This document shows positions 34,650-43,222 of a DNA stretch of 46,157 nucleotides, piece after piece. The position numbers were made by a program, and so were the translations under genes. Numbering within the stretch: the stretch's first letter is position 1; every line of letters begins with the position of its first letter. Below the pieces are notes generated by a model. That model was not told the DNA's origin. It saw only the letters and a list, made by a program, of their open reading frames with translations, and searched no databases. This DNA is from Anaerolineae bacterium (GTDB lineage: Bacteria > Chloroflexota > Anaerolineae > B4-G1 > SLSP01), in the NCBI GenBank assembly GCA_026991395.1, contig JALXBP010000107.1:1-46157 (forward strand), written 5' to 3'.

Positions 34650-37600
34650 CTACGGCTCCAGCGGCACGATCAGCAGATCATCGGGCAACGCCTGCCCCGC
34701 CCCATCGCGCGCGGGCAGGCGTTCGAGCGTCTGCGGATCGTACCAGCCGAAGCCCAGCCGCCGCCCGCCGGGCACGGCCTCGAGCGTAACCGTCTCGCTC
34801 ACCACCTCCCCCGCCGCCCACCACGACGTGGGATAGTGCCATTCGCGCGGCACCGCATCATCCTGCGCCAGCAGCCGCCCGTCCTCCCCGTAGAGATGAA
34901 CGAAGCGCTTGTAATCCCGCCCCGGCTGCGCCACCGCCTGCCACCAGAGCGTCAACCGCAGCCCCTCCTCGCCGCGATCGAGATCGTACCCCAGGAGGCG
35001 GATCAGGCCGCCGAAGGTCGCCGACAGCGGATGCTCGATCTCGGCGGGCGGCGCGAAACAGCGTGGCCGACGCTCCACGGGAAGCGGCTCCTCCATCTCG
35101 CAGCGATACGACGCTTCCCCTCCCTCGACCGTCAGCACCAGATGATAGGGCGGCCTGTCGAGCAGCGGCGGCAGCACCAGACGGACGGGGGCACGCACGA
35201 GCGCGAAGCGGGGCCAGAGGCGCGTATCGCTCCCCGCCGCCGGAGGCCCCTCCACACTGGCGACGACCTCGCCGTCGCCGTCCACCACCTCCCAGCGGGC
35301 GCGGAGCGCCGCCCTGGGCGTCGCGATCGCCGTCCACTCCGCCGTGAAATCCAGCGGCTGCCCCTCCACGATCCGCTCCGGCATCTCCACCTTCTTCAGG
35401 AAGAGATCGCCCGCCGGGCAGCGAAGCGTCAGCCCCTTGCGCACCAGCGGGCAATGCTCCTCCCGCGAATTCCACAGCGTCGCCTGCGTCAGCGTTACGG
35501 GGAAGGTCGCCGAAGCGCCATCCCCCATCGTCGCCTCCAAGTAGGTAACGACCTCCAGCCGATAGCTTCCCGGAGCCGTCCCGTAGGGCAGCGCCAGGCC
35601 GACCGTCATCGAAACGGCCTCTCCCGGCGACCAGAGCGTCGTCGGCAGATAGCCGTAGCCCGGCTGACCGTCCCACTGGGCGAGCGTCCGCCCCTCCACA
35701 TCGTGCAGGCGCAGGGAAAGCGACCAGTTGCGCGGCGTCCCCAACGGAGCCGACCAGCGCATCCCCACCGCCACCGTCTGCGGCGAGGTCTGGCGCACCC
35801 ACAACGCCTCCAGGTGCAGATCGGGGAAGCGGGCCTGCGGACGCCCCTCTGCCTGCGGGCCGTGGCGCACCCGCACGATGCCGACGTAGAGATCGCCGAG
35901 CGGCGCTCCGCGCATCGAGCGGGCCGTGAGCGCCCCCCTCCGTCCAGCCACCCGCAGATTGACGAGGTAGAGACCGCGCGGCAGATCGTCCGGAAGGCGC
36001 AGCGACCAGGCCGACGGCGGCGCATCGGCGGGGAAGGTATGCTCGCTCAGCGCGCAAGGCACCCCGTGCCGAGGTTCGGCGGGCGACACCAGCCGCAGCG
36101 TTACCGTCAGCGGCTCCGAAACGGCCAGCGAGCGCAGCGGCACCGTGATCGTCTCGGCGGGGCGTGCCTCGATCTCCATTGGCGCGATCGCCGCCCGCAA
36201 GCCCCCGAAATCGGCCACCCCGCGGTGCGGCCAGGGACTGCGCACGAAGTCGAAGAGCGTCGCCGGGGCCGGCAAGGGCGCACAACGGTGCACACCCCAC
36301 GGAAGGCCAACCGCCACCACCAGCGCCGCCACGACCAACCGCGCCGCGCCGAAGCTCGGCCTGCGGCGGCGCAGGCTCACGCCGCCCCACCCCGCCAGCA
36401 CCAGCAGCGCACCCAGCGAGAGCAGATCGGCCAGACGGCGGAGCGGGGTCTCACGCAGGCGCAGCACGACCTCGTGCCGACCGGCCTCCATCGCCACCGC
36501 GAGCCGCCCCGATCCCTGCACGGACGAAACCTCGACCGGCACCCCGTCCACCTCCGCCGACCAACCGGGCCAGGCATTGACCGGGAAGGCTACGAGAGCG
36601 TCCCGCTCCAGGCGCACCTGCCAGCGCTGCCCGCGGGGCGTGGCGGAAAGCAGCGTCCCCTGCGGCGGAGGCTGCCCGTCGGCACGCAAAGCCCCCACGC
36701 CGTCCACCACCACCTCCGAGATGTAGAGCCGCGGGACGACCTCCCGCGGCAGGTACTCGTAGCGGATCGTCGTGCCGAGATTGGCGGTGAAGCTCTCGTA
36801 GAAGAGCAGGTGCTCGCGCGTAACATCCTCATCGGCGATGAGCAGCCGTTCCGGGTGCAGATCGGCCAAGGCGGCCCAGAGCGTCGCCCCGACCAGCAGG
36901 AGCGCCGCAGGAAGCCGCCATCGCGCCTCACGCGCCCCGTACTCCTCCAACAGTACCCCCGTCAGCGCAGCGGTGAAGAGAGCCTGCACCGAAAGGAAGC
37001 GCCAGGGGAACTGCGTCTTCGCCAGCAGGCCGATCCGCGCCCACAGCGGCGCGGAAAGCGGCGTGATCATCAGCGTCGCCAGCGCCCCGCCGCCGAGCAG
37101 GAAGAGCCGCCAGCCGCGGGTGCCGCTCCGGCGGACGAGCAGCACCACCGCTCCCACGAGCGCCATCAGCGCCTGCACCGCCCCCATCGCGAAAGGCCCC
37201 GCCTCGTCCGCCGACCCCGCCACGCGGTAATCGAAGCGCCACGTCCGCTGCACGAGATTCCAGGCGCGGAAGTGCCGGTCGTAGTGGAAGTACCCCGCCG
37301 TGAAAGCCTCCCCCAGTTGCCCGTAGTCCAGTTCGGCCAGGGCGGGCAGCCAGAACCACAAGCTCAGCAGCAGGGCCAGCAGGAAGGGCGCGACGACGAC
37401 CCGCGCCGCCCGTCCCCAGGCCGCCCTCTGCCCGCACGCGGGCAGGCAACTCCGCAGCAGCGCATAGCCAAGGGCGAAAGGCGCGAAGATCAACGCCGAG
37501 ACGTTGTGCGTGAGGATGAGCGCGGCATAGGCCAGCGCCGCGGCCACCAAGCGCCCCTTCGAGGCCGGACGCTCGGCCAGCCGGTCGATCGCCAGCAGGA

Positions 37601-38105
37601 TGAGCGGGTACCAGACGAAGGCGAAGAACTCAGAAAGCGAATCGCCGCGCACGTAGAGATTGACGAGGTGGAAGGGCGCGAAGGTGTAGGCCGCCACGGC
37701 CAGCGTGCGCGCCCAGGGCGAACGCAGATGCCCGGCCACCCAGCGCCCGAAGGTCAGCGCGGCGAGGATCAGCCCCAACGTCTGCACCGCCTGGATGGCG
37801 ACGAGGATGGGCAGGCCAAGCCCGTGCAGCGCAGCGGCCAGGTAGTAGGGAAGCGCGGCGTAATAGTTGAAGAAGGGATAGCCCAGCCCGCAGGCCGCAT
37901 CGGGCATCCAGCGGACGGGGAAGAGACCGGCACGCAGCGCGTCGGTCATCTCCGCCACGCGCCAGAGGAGGAAGGGACTGTCGCCGCCGCCGCGCGTTTC
38001 CACCATCCCCGCTCCCCAGAGCGGCGCGGCAGCGGCCAGCGCGAAGAGCAGCGGCAGCAGATCGTCCGCCAACCGCGGACAGCAGCGCCCCTTCCCGCGC
38101 CTCAC
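34650..38105 (-). CDS. Large membrane protein with PTPS-related domain and C-terminal beta modules
   Basis: 1151 residues from GTG 38105 (GAGGG upstream). The N-terminal about 600 residues contain some twelve hydrophobic helices and the motif PDAACGLGYPFFNYYAALPY, which I associate with the 6-pyruvoyl-tetrahydropterin synthase-related membrane family; the acidic residue before it and the topology resemble GT-C glycosyltransferases. The C-terminal half is soluble and beta-rich, with at least two related modules of the type LPTTLWSPGEAVSMTV...PGSYRLEVVTY and YPTSWWAAGEVVSETVTL...RRLGFGWYDPQ. Probably a lipid-linked-sugar glycosyltransferase, but no substrate can be given. Starts 12 nt after the S9 peptidase stop. 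Confidence 0.75.
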   Translation of the reverse strand: MRRGKGRCCPRLADDLLPLLFALAAAAPLWGAGMVETRGGGDSPFLLWRVAEMTDALRAGLFPVRWMPDAACGLGYPFFNYYAALPYYLAAALHGLGLPILVAIQAVQTLGLILAALTFGRWVAGHLRSPWARTLAVAAYTFAPFHLVNLYVRGDSLSEFFAFVWYPLILLAIDRLAERPASKGRLVAAALAYAALILTHNVSALIFAPFALGYALLRSCLPACGQRAAWGRAARVVVAPFLLALLLSLWFWLPALAELDYGQLGEAFTAGYFHYDRHFRAWNLVQRTWRFDYRVAGSADEAGPFAMGAVQALMALVGAVVLLVRRSGTRGWRLFLLGGGALATLMITPLSAPLWARIGLLAKTQFPWRFLSVQALFTAALTGVLLEEYGAREARWRLPAALLLVGATLWAALADLHPERLLIADEDVTREHLLFYESFTANLGTTIRYEYLPREVVPRLYISEVVVDGVGALRADGQPPPQGTLLSATPRGQRWQVRLERDALVAFPVNAWPGWSAEVDGVPVEVSSVQGSGRLAVAMEAGRHEVVLRLRETPLRRLADLLSLGALLVLAGWGGVSLRRRRPSFGAARLVVAALVVAVGLPWGVHRCAPLPAPATLFDFVRSPWPHRGVADFGGLRAAIAPMEIEARPAETITVPLRSLAVSEPLTVTLRLVSPAEPRHGVPCALSEHTFPADAPPSAWSLRLPDDLPRGLYLVNLRVAGRRGALTARSMRGAPLGDLYVGIVRVRHGPQAEGRPQARFPDLHLEALWVRQTSPQTVAVGMRWSAPLGTPRNWSLSLRLHDVEGRTLAQWDGQPGYGYLPTTLWSPGEAVSMTVGLALPYGTAPGSYRLEVVTYLEATMGDGASATFPVTLTQATLWNSREEHCPLVRKGLTLRCPAGDLFLKKVEMPERIVEGQPLDFTAEWTAIATPRAALRARWEVVDGDGEVVASVEGPPAAGSDTRLWPRFALVRAPVRLVLPPLLDRPPYHLVLTVEGGEASYRCEMEEPLPVERRPRCFAPPAEIEHPLSATFGGLIRLLGYDLDRGEEGLRLTLWWQAVAQPGRDYKRFVHLYGEDGRLLAQDDAVPREWHYPTSWWAAGEVVSETVTLEAVPGGRRLGFGWYDPQTLERLPARDGAGQALPDDLLIVPLEP

Positions 38106-38117
38106 GCGCCCCCTCCC

Positions 38118-40046
38118 TCAATCGAGACCGGCAATCGGCACCGGCTCGATCGCATCGGCAGGCTCGAAGCCGAGCACGCGCCCGTAGAAGTAAAGCTCGG
38201 CCTCCAGCGAACGGCGGAGGTTCGCCTCCTGACGGAAGCCGTGCCCTTCCCCGCGGAAGAGCAGGTAGGCCACCGGCACCCCCTTCGCCTTCAGCGCCGC
38301 GACCATCGTCTCCGCCTGGTTGGGCGGGACGACGCGATCCTCATCCCCCTGGAAGAAGATGACGGGCCGCGCCAGCCGCTCGATGTGGTGGATGGGCGAA
38401 CGGGCCAGGTACTGCTCGCGTGCCTGCGGATAGGGGCCGATCAGCGCGTCGAGGTAATGCGACTCGAACTTGTGCGTCTCGCGCGTCAACGCCTCCAGAT
38501 CGCCGATGCCGTAGTAGCTCGCACCGGCGGCGAAGGCATCGTGGAAGGTCAGCGCGGCCAGCGTCGTGAAACCACCAGCGCTCCCGCCGCGGATGAGCAG
38601 CCGCGCCCCATCCACCAGCCCCGCCTCCACCAGGTGCCGCGCCCCGTCCACCATATCCGTAACGTCGATCAAGCCCCAGCGGCCCCGCAGGCGATTGCGG
38701 TAGGCCCGTCCGTAGCCCGTGCTGCCGCTGTAGTTGACGTCGAGCACGGCGAAGCCGCGGCTCGTCCAGAACTGGATGGCCGGTTTCAGCACCGGCACCG
38801 TCGCCGAGGTCGGCCCGCCGTGGCCGACGACGATCAGCGGCGGGCGCTCCCCCGCGGGGGCCTGAAAGTCCGGGTTGTGCGGCGGGTAGAAGAAGGCGTG
38901 CACCGGCCCCATCCGCCCCCGGAAGGTGAGCGGTTGGGGGCGCGAGAGGTAAGCCCCGTCCCACGGCACCGTCGAGGAGGAGCGCAGCACCGTCCAGCGC
39001 CCGCTCTCCGGCTCCAGGCGGACGATCGCAAGCGGCAGGTCGGGCGAGGCCACCCGCAGGATGAGGCTTTCTCCCAGCACCTGCGGCGCATCGATGTAGG
39101 TGAAGGGCACCTCCAGCGGCGTGAAGCGTCCGCTGCGCAGATCGATGTGCGCCAGGTACCAGAAGCCCCCCTGCGTGTAGATGGTGAAGAGCCGCTCTCC
39201 CTCGATGACGAAGGAGCGCATCCCGAAGACCCAGGACGGCGGGCAGAACTCCGCCTCCATCGGATGCAGGGCACGCGGACGCCCGCCCTCCAGCCGGTAG
39301 AGATTCCACCAGCCGCTGCGGTCGGAGATGAAGTAGAGCCGCCCCTGCGCATCCCACGTCGGCTGGCAGACGGCCTCCGTCTCGCCCCCGGCCACGGCCC
39401 TCCGTCCGTGCAGCCGTCCCTCTGCCCCGACTTCCGCCAGCCAGAGCGTCGTGCTGTCCCAGGGCATCCGCGGGTGATCCCAGGTCAACCAGGCCAGGTG
39501 CCGCCCGTCGGGCGCAAGGCGCGGCGCGGCGAAGAAGTCGTGGCCCTCCGCCAGGACCTCGCCGCCCTGCGCATCGTAGGGCAGCCGCACGCTCACCAGC
39601 GTGTTGACCACGCCTTCGGGGCGCGGATCGCTGTGATCCTCCCGCACGCAGATGAGCCGCCCGCGCGAGGCGTCCACCACGCAATCGGCGTAGCGGTAGG
39701 GCACCCCGTCCGGCGTTACCGGCACCGCGCCCGACGCCGTCAGGTGGTAGAGGCGCTGGTCGGCATCGTTGACGAAGTAGACTTCCCCCTCGTGGACGGT
39801 TACCGCGCCGCCGCCGTACTCGTGGACGCGGGAGCGGGCGCTGAAGGGCGGCGGCAGCAGATCGCGCACCCCCTCGCCCTCCCGCCAGCGGACGATGACC
39901 GAACGCCCGCCCTCGGCGGGGCGGCCCTCCGTCCAGTAGACCGATGTCCCGTCCACCAGCGGCGAACCGACACGGAGGCTCTTGCCCGCCACCGCCGCCG
40001 CCTCGATCGGCGAAGCCCAACTCCCGTAAGGCCGCTCGACTCGCAT
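38118..40046 (-). CDS. S9-family serine peptidase (prolyl oligopeptidase/acylaminoacyl peptidase type)
   Basis: 642 residues from ATG 40046 (AGGAGG 6 nt upstream; an ATG 3 nt earlier is closer to the SD and overlaps the rsmA stop). The N-terminal 370 residues form a seven-bladed propeller with LYFISDRSGWWNLYRL-type repeats. The C-terminal alpha/beta-hydrolase has the nucleophile Ser in RGGSAGGFTTL, the oxyanion HGGP motif (VGHGGPTSA), the acidic residue after QGDEDRVVPP and His in GEGHGF. No signal peptide, so it should hydrolyse oligopeptides in the cytoplasm. Coupled to rsmA by ATGA overlap. Confidence 0.92.
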   Translation of the reverse strand: MRVERPYGSWASPIEAAAVAGKSLRVGSPLVDGTSVYWTEGRPAEGGRSVIVRWREGEGVRDLLPPPFSARSRVHEYGGGAVTVHEGEVYFVNDADQRLYHLTASGAVPVTPDGVPYRYADCVVDASRGRLICVREDHSDPRPEGVVNTLVSVRLPYDAQGGEVLAEGHDFFAAPRLAPDGRHLAWLTWDHPRMPWDSTTLWLAEVGAEGRLHGRRAVAGGETEAVCQPTWDAQGRLYFISDRSGWWNLYRLEGGRPRALHPMEAEFCPPSWVFGMRSFVIEGERLFTIYTQGGFWYLAHIDLRSGRFTPLEVPFTYIDAPQVLGESLILRVASPDLPLAIVRLEPESGRWTVLRSSSTVPWDGAYLSRPQPLTFRGRMGPVHAFFYPPHNPDFQAPAGERPPLIVVGHGGPTSATVPVLKPAIQFWTSRGFAVLDVNYSGSTGYGRAYRNRLRGRWGLIDVTDMVDGARHLVEAGLVDGARLLIRGGSAGGFTTLAALTFHDAFAAGASYYGIGDLEALTRETHKFESHYLDALIGPYPQAREQYLARSPIHHIERLARPVIFFQGDEDRVVPPNQAETMVAALKAKGVPVAYLLFRGEGHGFRQEANLRRSLEAELYFYGRVLGFEPADAIEPVPIAGLD

Positions 40047-40966
40047 CATTCGCCTCCTTCCTCTGCTCTGTTTACGCGCCCCCCGCGGGAGGCCGCCACT
40101 CCGCTCTCCTCCGCCCACGCCCGCGCAAGCCGTCCCCACGCCTCCAGATCGAGCTGCTCCGCCCGCGCCTTGGGCGACACCTCGGCCCGCCGCAGCAGCT
40201 CCTCCGCCAGCGCCGGGGGAAGATGCAGTCCCGCCGCCAGCGCGTTGCGCAGTTGCTTGCGCTTCTGCGCGAAGCCGGCCCGCACAACGCGAAAGAAGGC
40301 CGCCACGTCGGGGACGGAGACGGGCGGCGCATCGTGGCTCTCGATGACGACGACCGCCGACTCGACCGCAGGCGGCGGGTAGAACGCGCCCCGCTTCAGG
40401 CGCATTGCCAGCCGCGGGCGTCCGTAGAACTGCACGCTGACGGCCAGCAGGCTCCGCCGCCGCTCGGCGACCATCCGTTGGGCCACCTCCCGCTGCACGG
40501 TCACGACCAGCCGCTCCGGGCGCGGCGAGGCTTCCAGCAGGTGGCGGAGGACGGCGGCGGTGATGTAGTAGGGCAGGTTGGCGACGACGCGATAGCCCTT
40601 TTCCCGCGGCGGCCAGCCATTGTGCGCCCGCGCAGGCAGTTCGAGGCCCAGCAGCGAGGCCGGCGCTAACGCGAGGATGTCGCCGTGGACGAGGCGGACG
40701 TTGGGCAGGTCGGCGGTCTCCGCCTCCAGCACGGGGAGCAGATGGGGATCGGTCTCCACGGCGATGACCTCTCCCGCCCTCTCCGCCAGCGCACGGGTGA
40801 GCGTCCCCAGCCCCGCGCCGACTTCGAGCACACGTTCCTCCCCCTGCAGTTCGGCCAGCGCCGCGATGCGTGCAGGCGCGACGGGGTCTACGAGGAAGTT
40901 CTGCCCTAACGAGCGACGCGGGCGCAGACCATAGCGGCGCAAGAGGGCACGGGGATCGTGGCTCAT
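40046..40966 (-). CDS. rsmA: 16S rRNA dimethyladenosine transferase
   Basis: 306 residues from ATG 40966 (MSHDPRALLRRYGLRPRRSLGQNFLVD). Motifs: GQNFLVD, SAM loop LEVGAGLGTLTRALAE, the NLPYYI catalytic motif, and AQKRKQLRNAL near the C-terminus. It dimethylates two adjacent adenines in helix 45 of 16S rRNA. No SD is seen; the start overlaps the upstream stop as ATGA (40963-40966), so translation is coupled to the YabE-like gene. The order yabE-like then ksgA/rsmA matches Bacillus, where only rnmV lies between them. Confidence 0.95.
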   Translation of the reverse strand: MSHDPRALLRRYGLRPRRSLGQNFLVDPVAPARIAALAELQGEERVLEVGAGLGTLTRALAERAGEVIAVETDPHLLPVLEAETADLPNVRLVHGDILALAPASLLGLELPARAHNGWPPREKGYRVVANLPYYITAAVLRHLLEASPRPERLVVTVQREVAQRMVAERRRSLLAVSVQFYGRPRLAMRLKRGAFYPPPAVESAVVVIESHDAPPVSVPDVAAFFRVVRAGFAQKRKQLRNALAAGLHLPPALAEELLRRAEVSPKARAEQLDLEAWGRLARAWAEESGVAASRGGRVNRAEEGGE

Positions 40967-42351
40967 GGCAGCAGGTAGTTGATCTGATCGGGCACGGGCG
41001 TCAGCAGGTAGACGTCCACCCAGGCATACCACAGTTTCAGGTGCTCATCATCGTAGCCCAAGTCGATGCGCCGACCGCGGATGGCCCCGCCGGTATCGGC
41101 GGCCAGCCCCAGGCCGTAGCCGGGCACGTAGACCTTCGTCCCCAGCGGGATGACGCGGGGATCGACGGCGACGATGCCGTCGCCCATCGGCAAGCCGGTG
41201 GCGGTACGTCCGTAGTAGGGGAGATCGGGGGAGACGCCTGCCGTGCTCGCACTGTAGGAGGTCGCCAGCGCGTGAATGACGCGCCAGTAGTTCACCGGCC
41301 CGGCCTCCGTTTGCAGCGTGCGGATGACGATCTTCGTCCCGTAGCCCATCACGCGATTGACCGGGGCTTCGACGACGCTCTCGCCTTCCACCTGACGGGC
41401 GACAACTTGCCCGTCCTCGTAACGGATGCGGATGCGGCGCTCCAGAACGCCCGGCTTGCCTTCCTGCAGCAGCCCCTGATGGTCCAACTCCATCTCCGGA
41501 TCGGCCTGCCAGACCGTCTCGAAGGGGATCGGGCTTTGTTCGACGACGATCGACTCGCTCACCCGCACCACGCGGATCGCCGCCCCGTCGCCCAAGGGGG
41601 CATCGAGCGGCGGATCGCTGTAGTCCAGGCCGCTGAGGATGATCCCCAACTCGGCCAGCACCTCGCCGACGGTGTGCCGGTGCGTTCGCGTGCGCAGGGT
41701 GTGCCCGTTCACCTGCACGGAGACGGGGATGGAACGCTCCAGGCGGATGTGCATCCCGCTCTGGACGGGGGTCTCCGGCCCGGGGAAGATGTGATCGGCG
41801 CGGTAGAGGAGGATGCCGTTCTGCAGGAGCGCCTCGCCGACCGTCGCCGCGTCGGTGTAGAAGAGCGTGCGCACCGCCCCCTCCTCCAGCACGACGGGTA
41901 CGGCATGGCGGACGAGGAGATGGACGACCGTCCCGGCGGGATCGGTCGGGGCGGGCGGTTCGACACGGACGGTGTCGTGCTCGCCGACGACAACGCCCGC
42001 CTCGCGCAAGATGGCATAGGGGTCGGCCTGGCGAAGGTAGAGGACTCGCTGCTCGCCGTCCACCTCCAGCACCACCGGACGGGCACGGCGGATGGCGATG
42101 GTCATCCCGTCCTGCAGCGGCGTTTCCAGCGCCGGTTCGACGGCATCCTCCGCACGCAGGGCGATCCCCTTGTCGGCGAGGAGGTAGGCCACGGTCGGCT
42201 GATGGGTGTGCACGCGGTGGCTCTCTCCATCGACCTCCAGCGTAACGGCGAAGGCCGTCGCGCGGTAGGCGGCGACGAAAGCGATGAGCGCCGCCAGCAC
42301 GACCACCGCTTCGATCCATCGATGCCGCCCGAGGGCCTCTCTGTTGCCCAT
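40963..42351 (-). CDS. YabE-like secreted protein: DUF348 repeats, G5 and 3D domain
   Basis: 462 residues. A signal-anchor (about 12-33, WIEAVVVLAALIAFVAAY) is followed by three to four ubiquitin-like DUF348 repeats (TVAYLLADKGIAL, DPYAILREAGVVV, TVGEALLQNGILL, TVGEVLAELGIIL), a G5 domain (FETVWQADPEMELDHQGLLQEGKPG...) and a C-terminal 3D domain with TATGLPMGDGIVAVDP, IPLGTKVYVPGYG, AADTGGAIRGRRIDLGYD (the conserved Asp residues). Family knowledge: similar proteins (YabE, RpfB) act on peptidoglycan; the 3D domain resembles a lytic transglycosylase fold. A GGAGG lies upstream of ATG 42351, which is about 28 nt downstream of the SRP RNA end. Confidence 0.92.
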   Translation of the reverse strand: MGNREALGRHRWIEAVVVLAALIAFVAAYRATAFAVTLEVDGESHRVHTHQPTVAYLLADKGIALRAEDAVEPALETPLQDGMTIAIRRARPVVLEVDGEQRVLYLRQADPYAILREAGVVVGEHDTVRVEPPAPTDPAGTVVHLLVRHAVPVVLEEGAVRTLFYTDAATVGEALLQNGILLYRADHIFPGPETPVQSGMHIRLERSIPVSVQVNGHTLRTRTHRHTVGEVLAELGIILSGLDYSDPPLDAPLGDGAAIRVVRVSESIVVEQSPIPFETVWQADPEMELDHQGLLQEGKPGVLERRIRIRYEDGQVVARQVEGESVVEAPVNRVMGYGTKIVIRTLQTEAGPVNYWRVIHALATSYSASTAGVSPDLPYYGRTATGLPMGDGIVAVDPRVIPLGTKVYVPGYGLGLAADTGGAIRGRRIDLGYDDEHLKLWYAWVDVYLLTPVPDQINYLLP

Positions 42352-42378
42352 CTGCTCCCTTCACCTCCGAACCGACAC

Positions 42379-42552
42379 GGGCCGCCCCGAAGACCAGCCG
42401 CGAAAGGTGCCGTGGCCCAGATGCACTGCGGCACCCGGAGACCATGCCTTACCGTTGCTTCCTCCCGGACCTGGCGGGGTTCGACAGGCTCCGCCGCGCA
42501 GGACCCAGGCCACAACACCCTTCGAGGCTCGTCCTCGCCGAGGCGGCCCATC
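42379..42552 (-). ncRNA. ffs: Signal recognition particle RNA (4.5S type) with extended helix
   Basis: The conserved SRP helix 8 region is unmistakable on the minus strand (AGGTCCGGGAGGAAGCAACG at about 42471-42452, then GGTAAGG and GCATGGT). The usual hairpin would span about 42412-42513. The flanks continue to pair: about 36 further base pairs in four helices (GGGCCGCC/GGCGGCCC, CGAGGAC/GTCTTCG, AGCC/GGCT, and a 17-bp helix ending GTGGCC/GGCCAC) extend the rod to about 42379-42549. A promoter gives a start at about 42552, matching this longer form. No Alu-type domain fits. Ends are inferred from pairing. Confidence 0.85.
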
Positions 42553-42558
42553 AGGGCC

Positions 42559-42586
42559 ATGGTAGTGGAAGGAGCGAGGATGTCAA
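42559..42586 (-). promoter_or_regulatory. Promoter of SRP RNA (and perhaps of the YabE-like/rsmA genes)
   Basis: Minus-strand perfect TTGACA (42581-42586), 16-nt spacer, TACCAT (42559-42564). The start falls near 42552, at the outer end of the extended SRP rod. No terminator is visible between the RNA and the YabE-like gene. Confidence 0.7.
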
Positions 42587-42675
42587 GAAAGGCCAAACAG
42601 GCATCGATTTCCATATTCCGCGCAGGAAAACGGGGGGAAGAGACGACAAAATAAGCAGATAACGGCGTTGTCATC

Positions 42676-42827
42676 GGTCCGCCCGTGGGGGGCGGGCCGG
42701 GGGGACTGGGTACAAGGAGGGTACCCAGAGCAGGCTCGGCGGCATCGGCGGCGTCCATAGGGGGGAGGTAGAACGAATGGTTCTGCCCGGCGCAACCGGT
42801 GCCGCCGAGCTTTGTGATGCCACAAGC
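42676..42827 (+). promoter_or_regulatory. Structured leader upstream of the 107-aa gene
   Basis: Five hairpins occur in 152 nt: 9 bp GGTCCGCCC/GGGCGGGCC (42676-42698); perfect 8 bp CTGGGTAC/GTACCCAG with loop AAGGAGG (42706-42728); perfect 11 bp GCTCGGCGGCA/TGCCGCCGAGC closing 42734-42810; inside it 8 bp GGTAGAAC/GTTCTGCC (42767-42787) with an ATG in its loop; and TTGTG/CACAA (42812-42825) just before the SD. No known riboswitch class recognised. No convincing promoter was found in 42600-42675. Confidence 0.55.
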
Positions 42828-42839
42828 AAAGGAGGGACT

Positions 42840-43163
42840 ATGATACCTGTCGAACAGATGATGGCCTCTGCACGCGCGCTCCTCGAGGCCCTGCGCAAGA
42901 AAGATGCTGCAGCCATCAAAGGCGCGGCTTCGCGCTTCGTTCACAGCGTCGAAGCAAGTTGGCGGGCTTTCGAAGACGGGGAAATCGCCATCCATATGCG
43001 GGGACGGGCCTTTCCGCTGATGATGTACAATTTCGCCGTCGTCGAACTGCCGGAACGTATCACCGATCCAGAAAGCTGGTCTGCGCTGGCACAGGAACTG
43101 CGCGGCTTCATCAATATGATTGGCCTCCTCGCCCCTTCGGATACGACAGACGAATCCTCTTGA
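42840..43163 (+). CDS. Hypothetical 107-residue protein
   Basis: Mostly helical, neutral to acidic; starts MIPVEQMMASARALLEALRK and ends LAPSDTTDESS. A central segment VEASWRAFEDGEIAIHMRGRAF is followed by a hydrophobic strand-like MMYNFAVVELP. No signal peptide, membrane helix or known motif. Start ATG 42840 has AAAGGAGG at 4 nt. An in-frame ATG at 42777 with GGGGGAGG 8 nt upstream would give 128 residues, but that start is inside a hairpin loop and the extra residues look uncharacteristic. Unknown function; followed by pcrA with its own promoter. Confidence 0.75.
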   Translation: MIPVEQMMASARALLEALRKKDAAAIKGAASRFVHSVEASWRAFEDGEIAIHMRGRAFPLMMYNFAVVELPERITDPESWSALAQELRGFINMIGLLAPSDTTDESS

Positions 43164-43188
43164 CCTTGCGGCCGGCCGACGGCAGTAG

Positions 43189-43216
43189 TTGCCCGTCATT
43201 TGCACCATGCTACAAT
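43189..43216 (+). promoter_or_regulatory. Promoter giving a leaderless helicase mRNA
   Basis: TTGCCC (43189-43194), 16-nt spacer, TACAAT (43211-43216). The expected start (6-8 nt after the -10) falls at or within 1-2 nt of the ATG at 43223, and no SD precedes that ATG. Confidence 0.7.
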
Positions 43217-43222
43217 GGCCGC

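Noticed and set aside
34341-40382. A 2013-codon open frame on the plus strand opposite the large membrane protein, S9 peptidase and part of rsmA
   Set aside because: It is antisense to well-supported genes, extremely rich in Arg/Pro/Gln/His, has no SD and no recognisable domain. Long antisense frames are expected at this G+C.
42780-42825. CCCGGCGCAAC...GATGCCAC as a cobalamin riboswitch core
   Set aside because: The order of elements is wrong, and the B12 box and upstream GGGAA/GGTG elements are missing.
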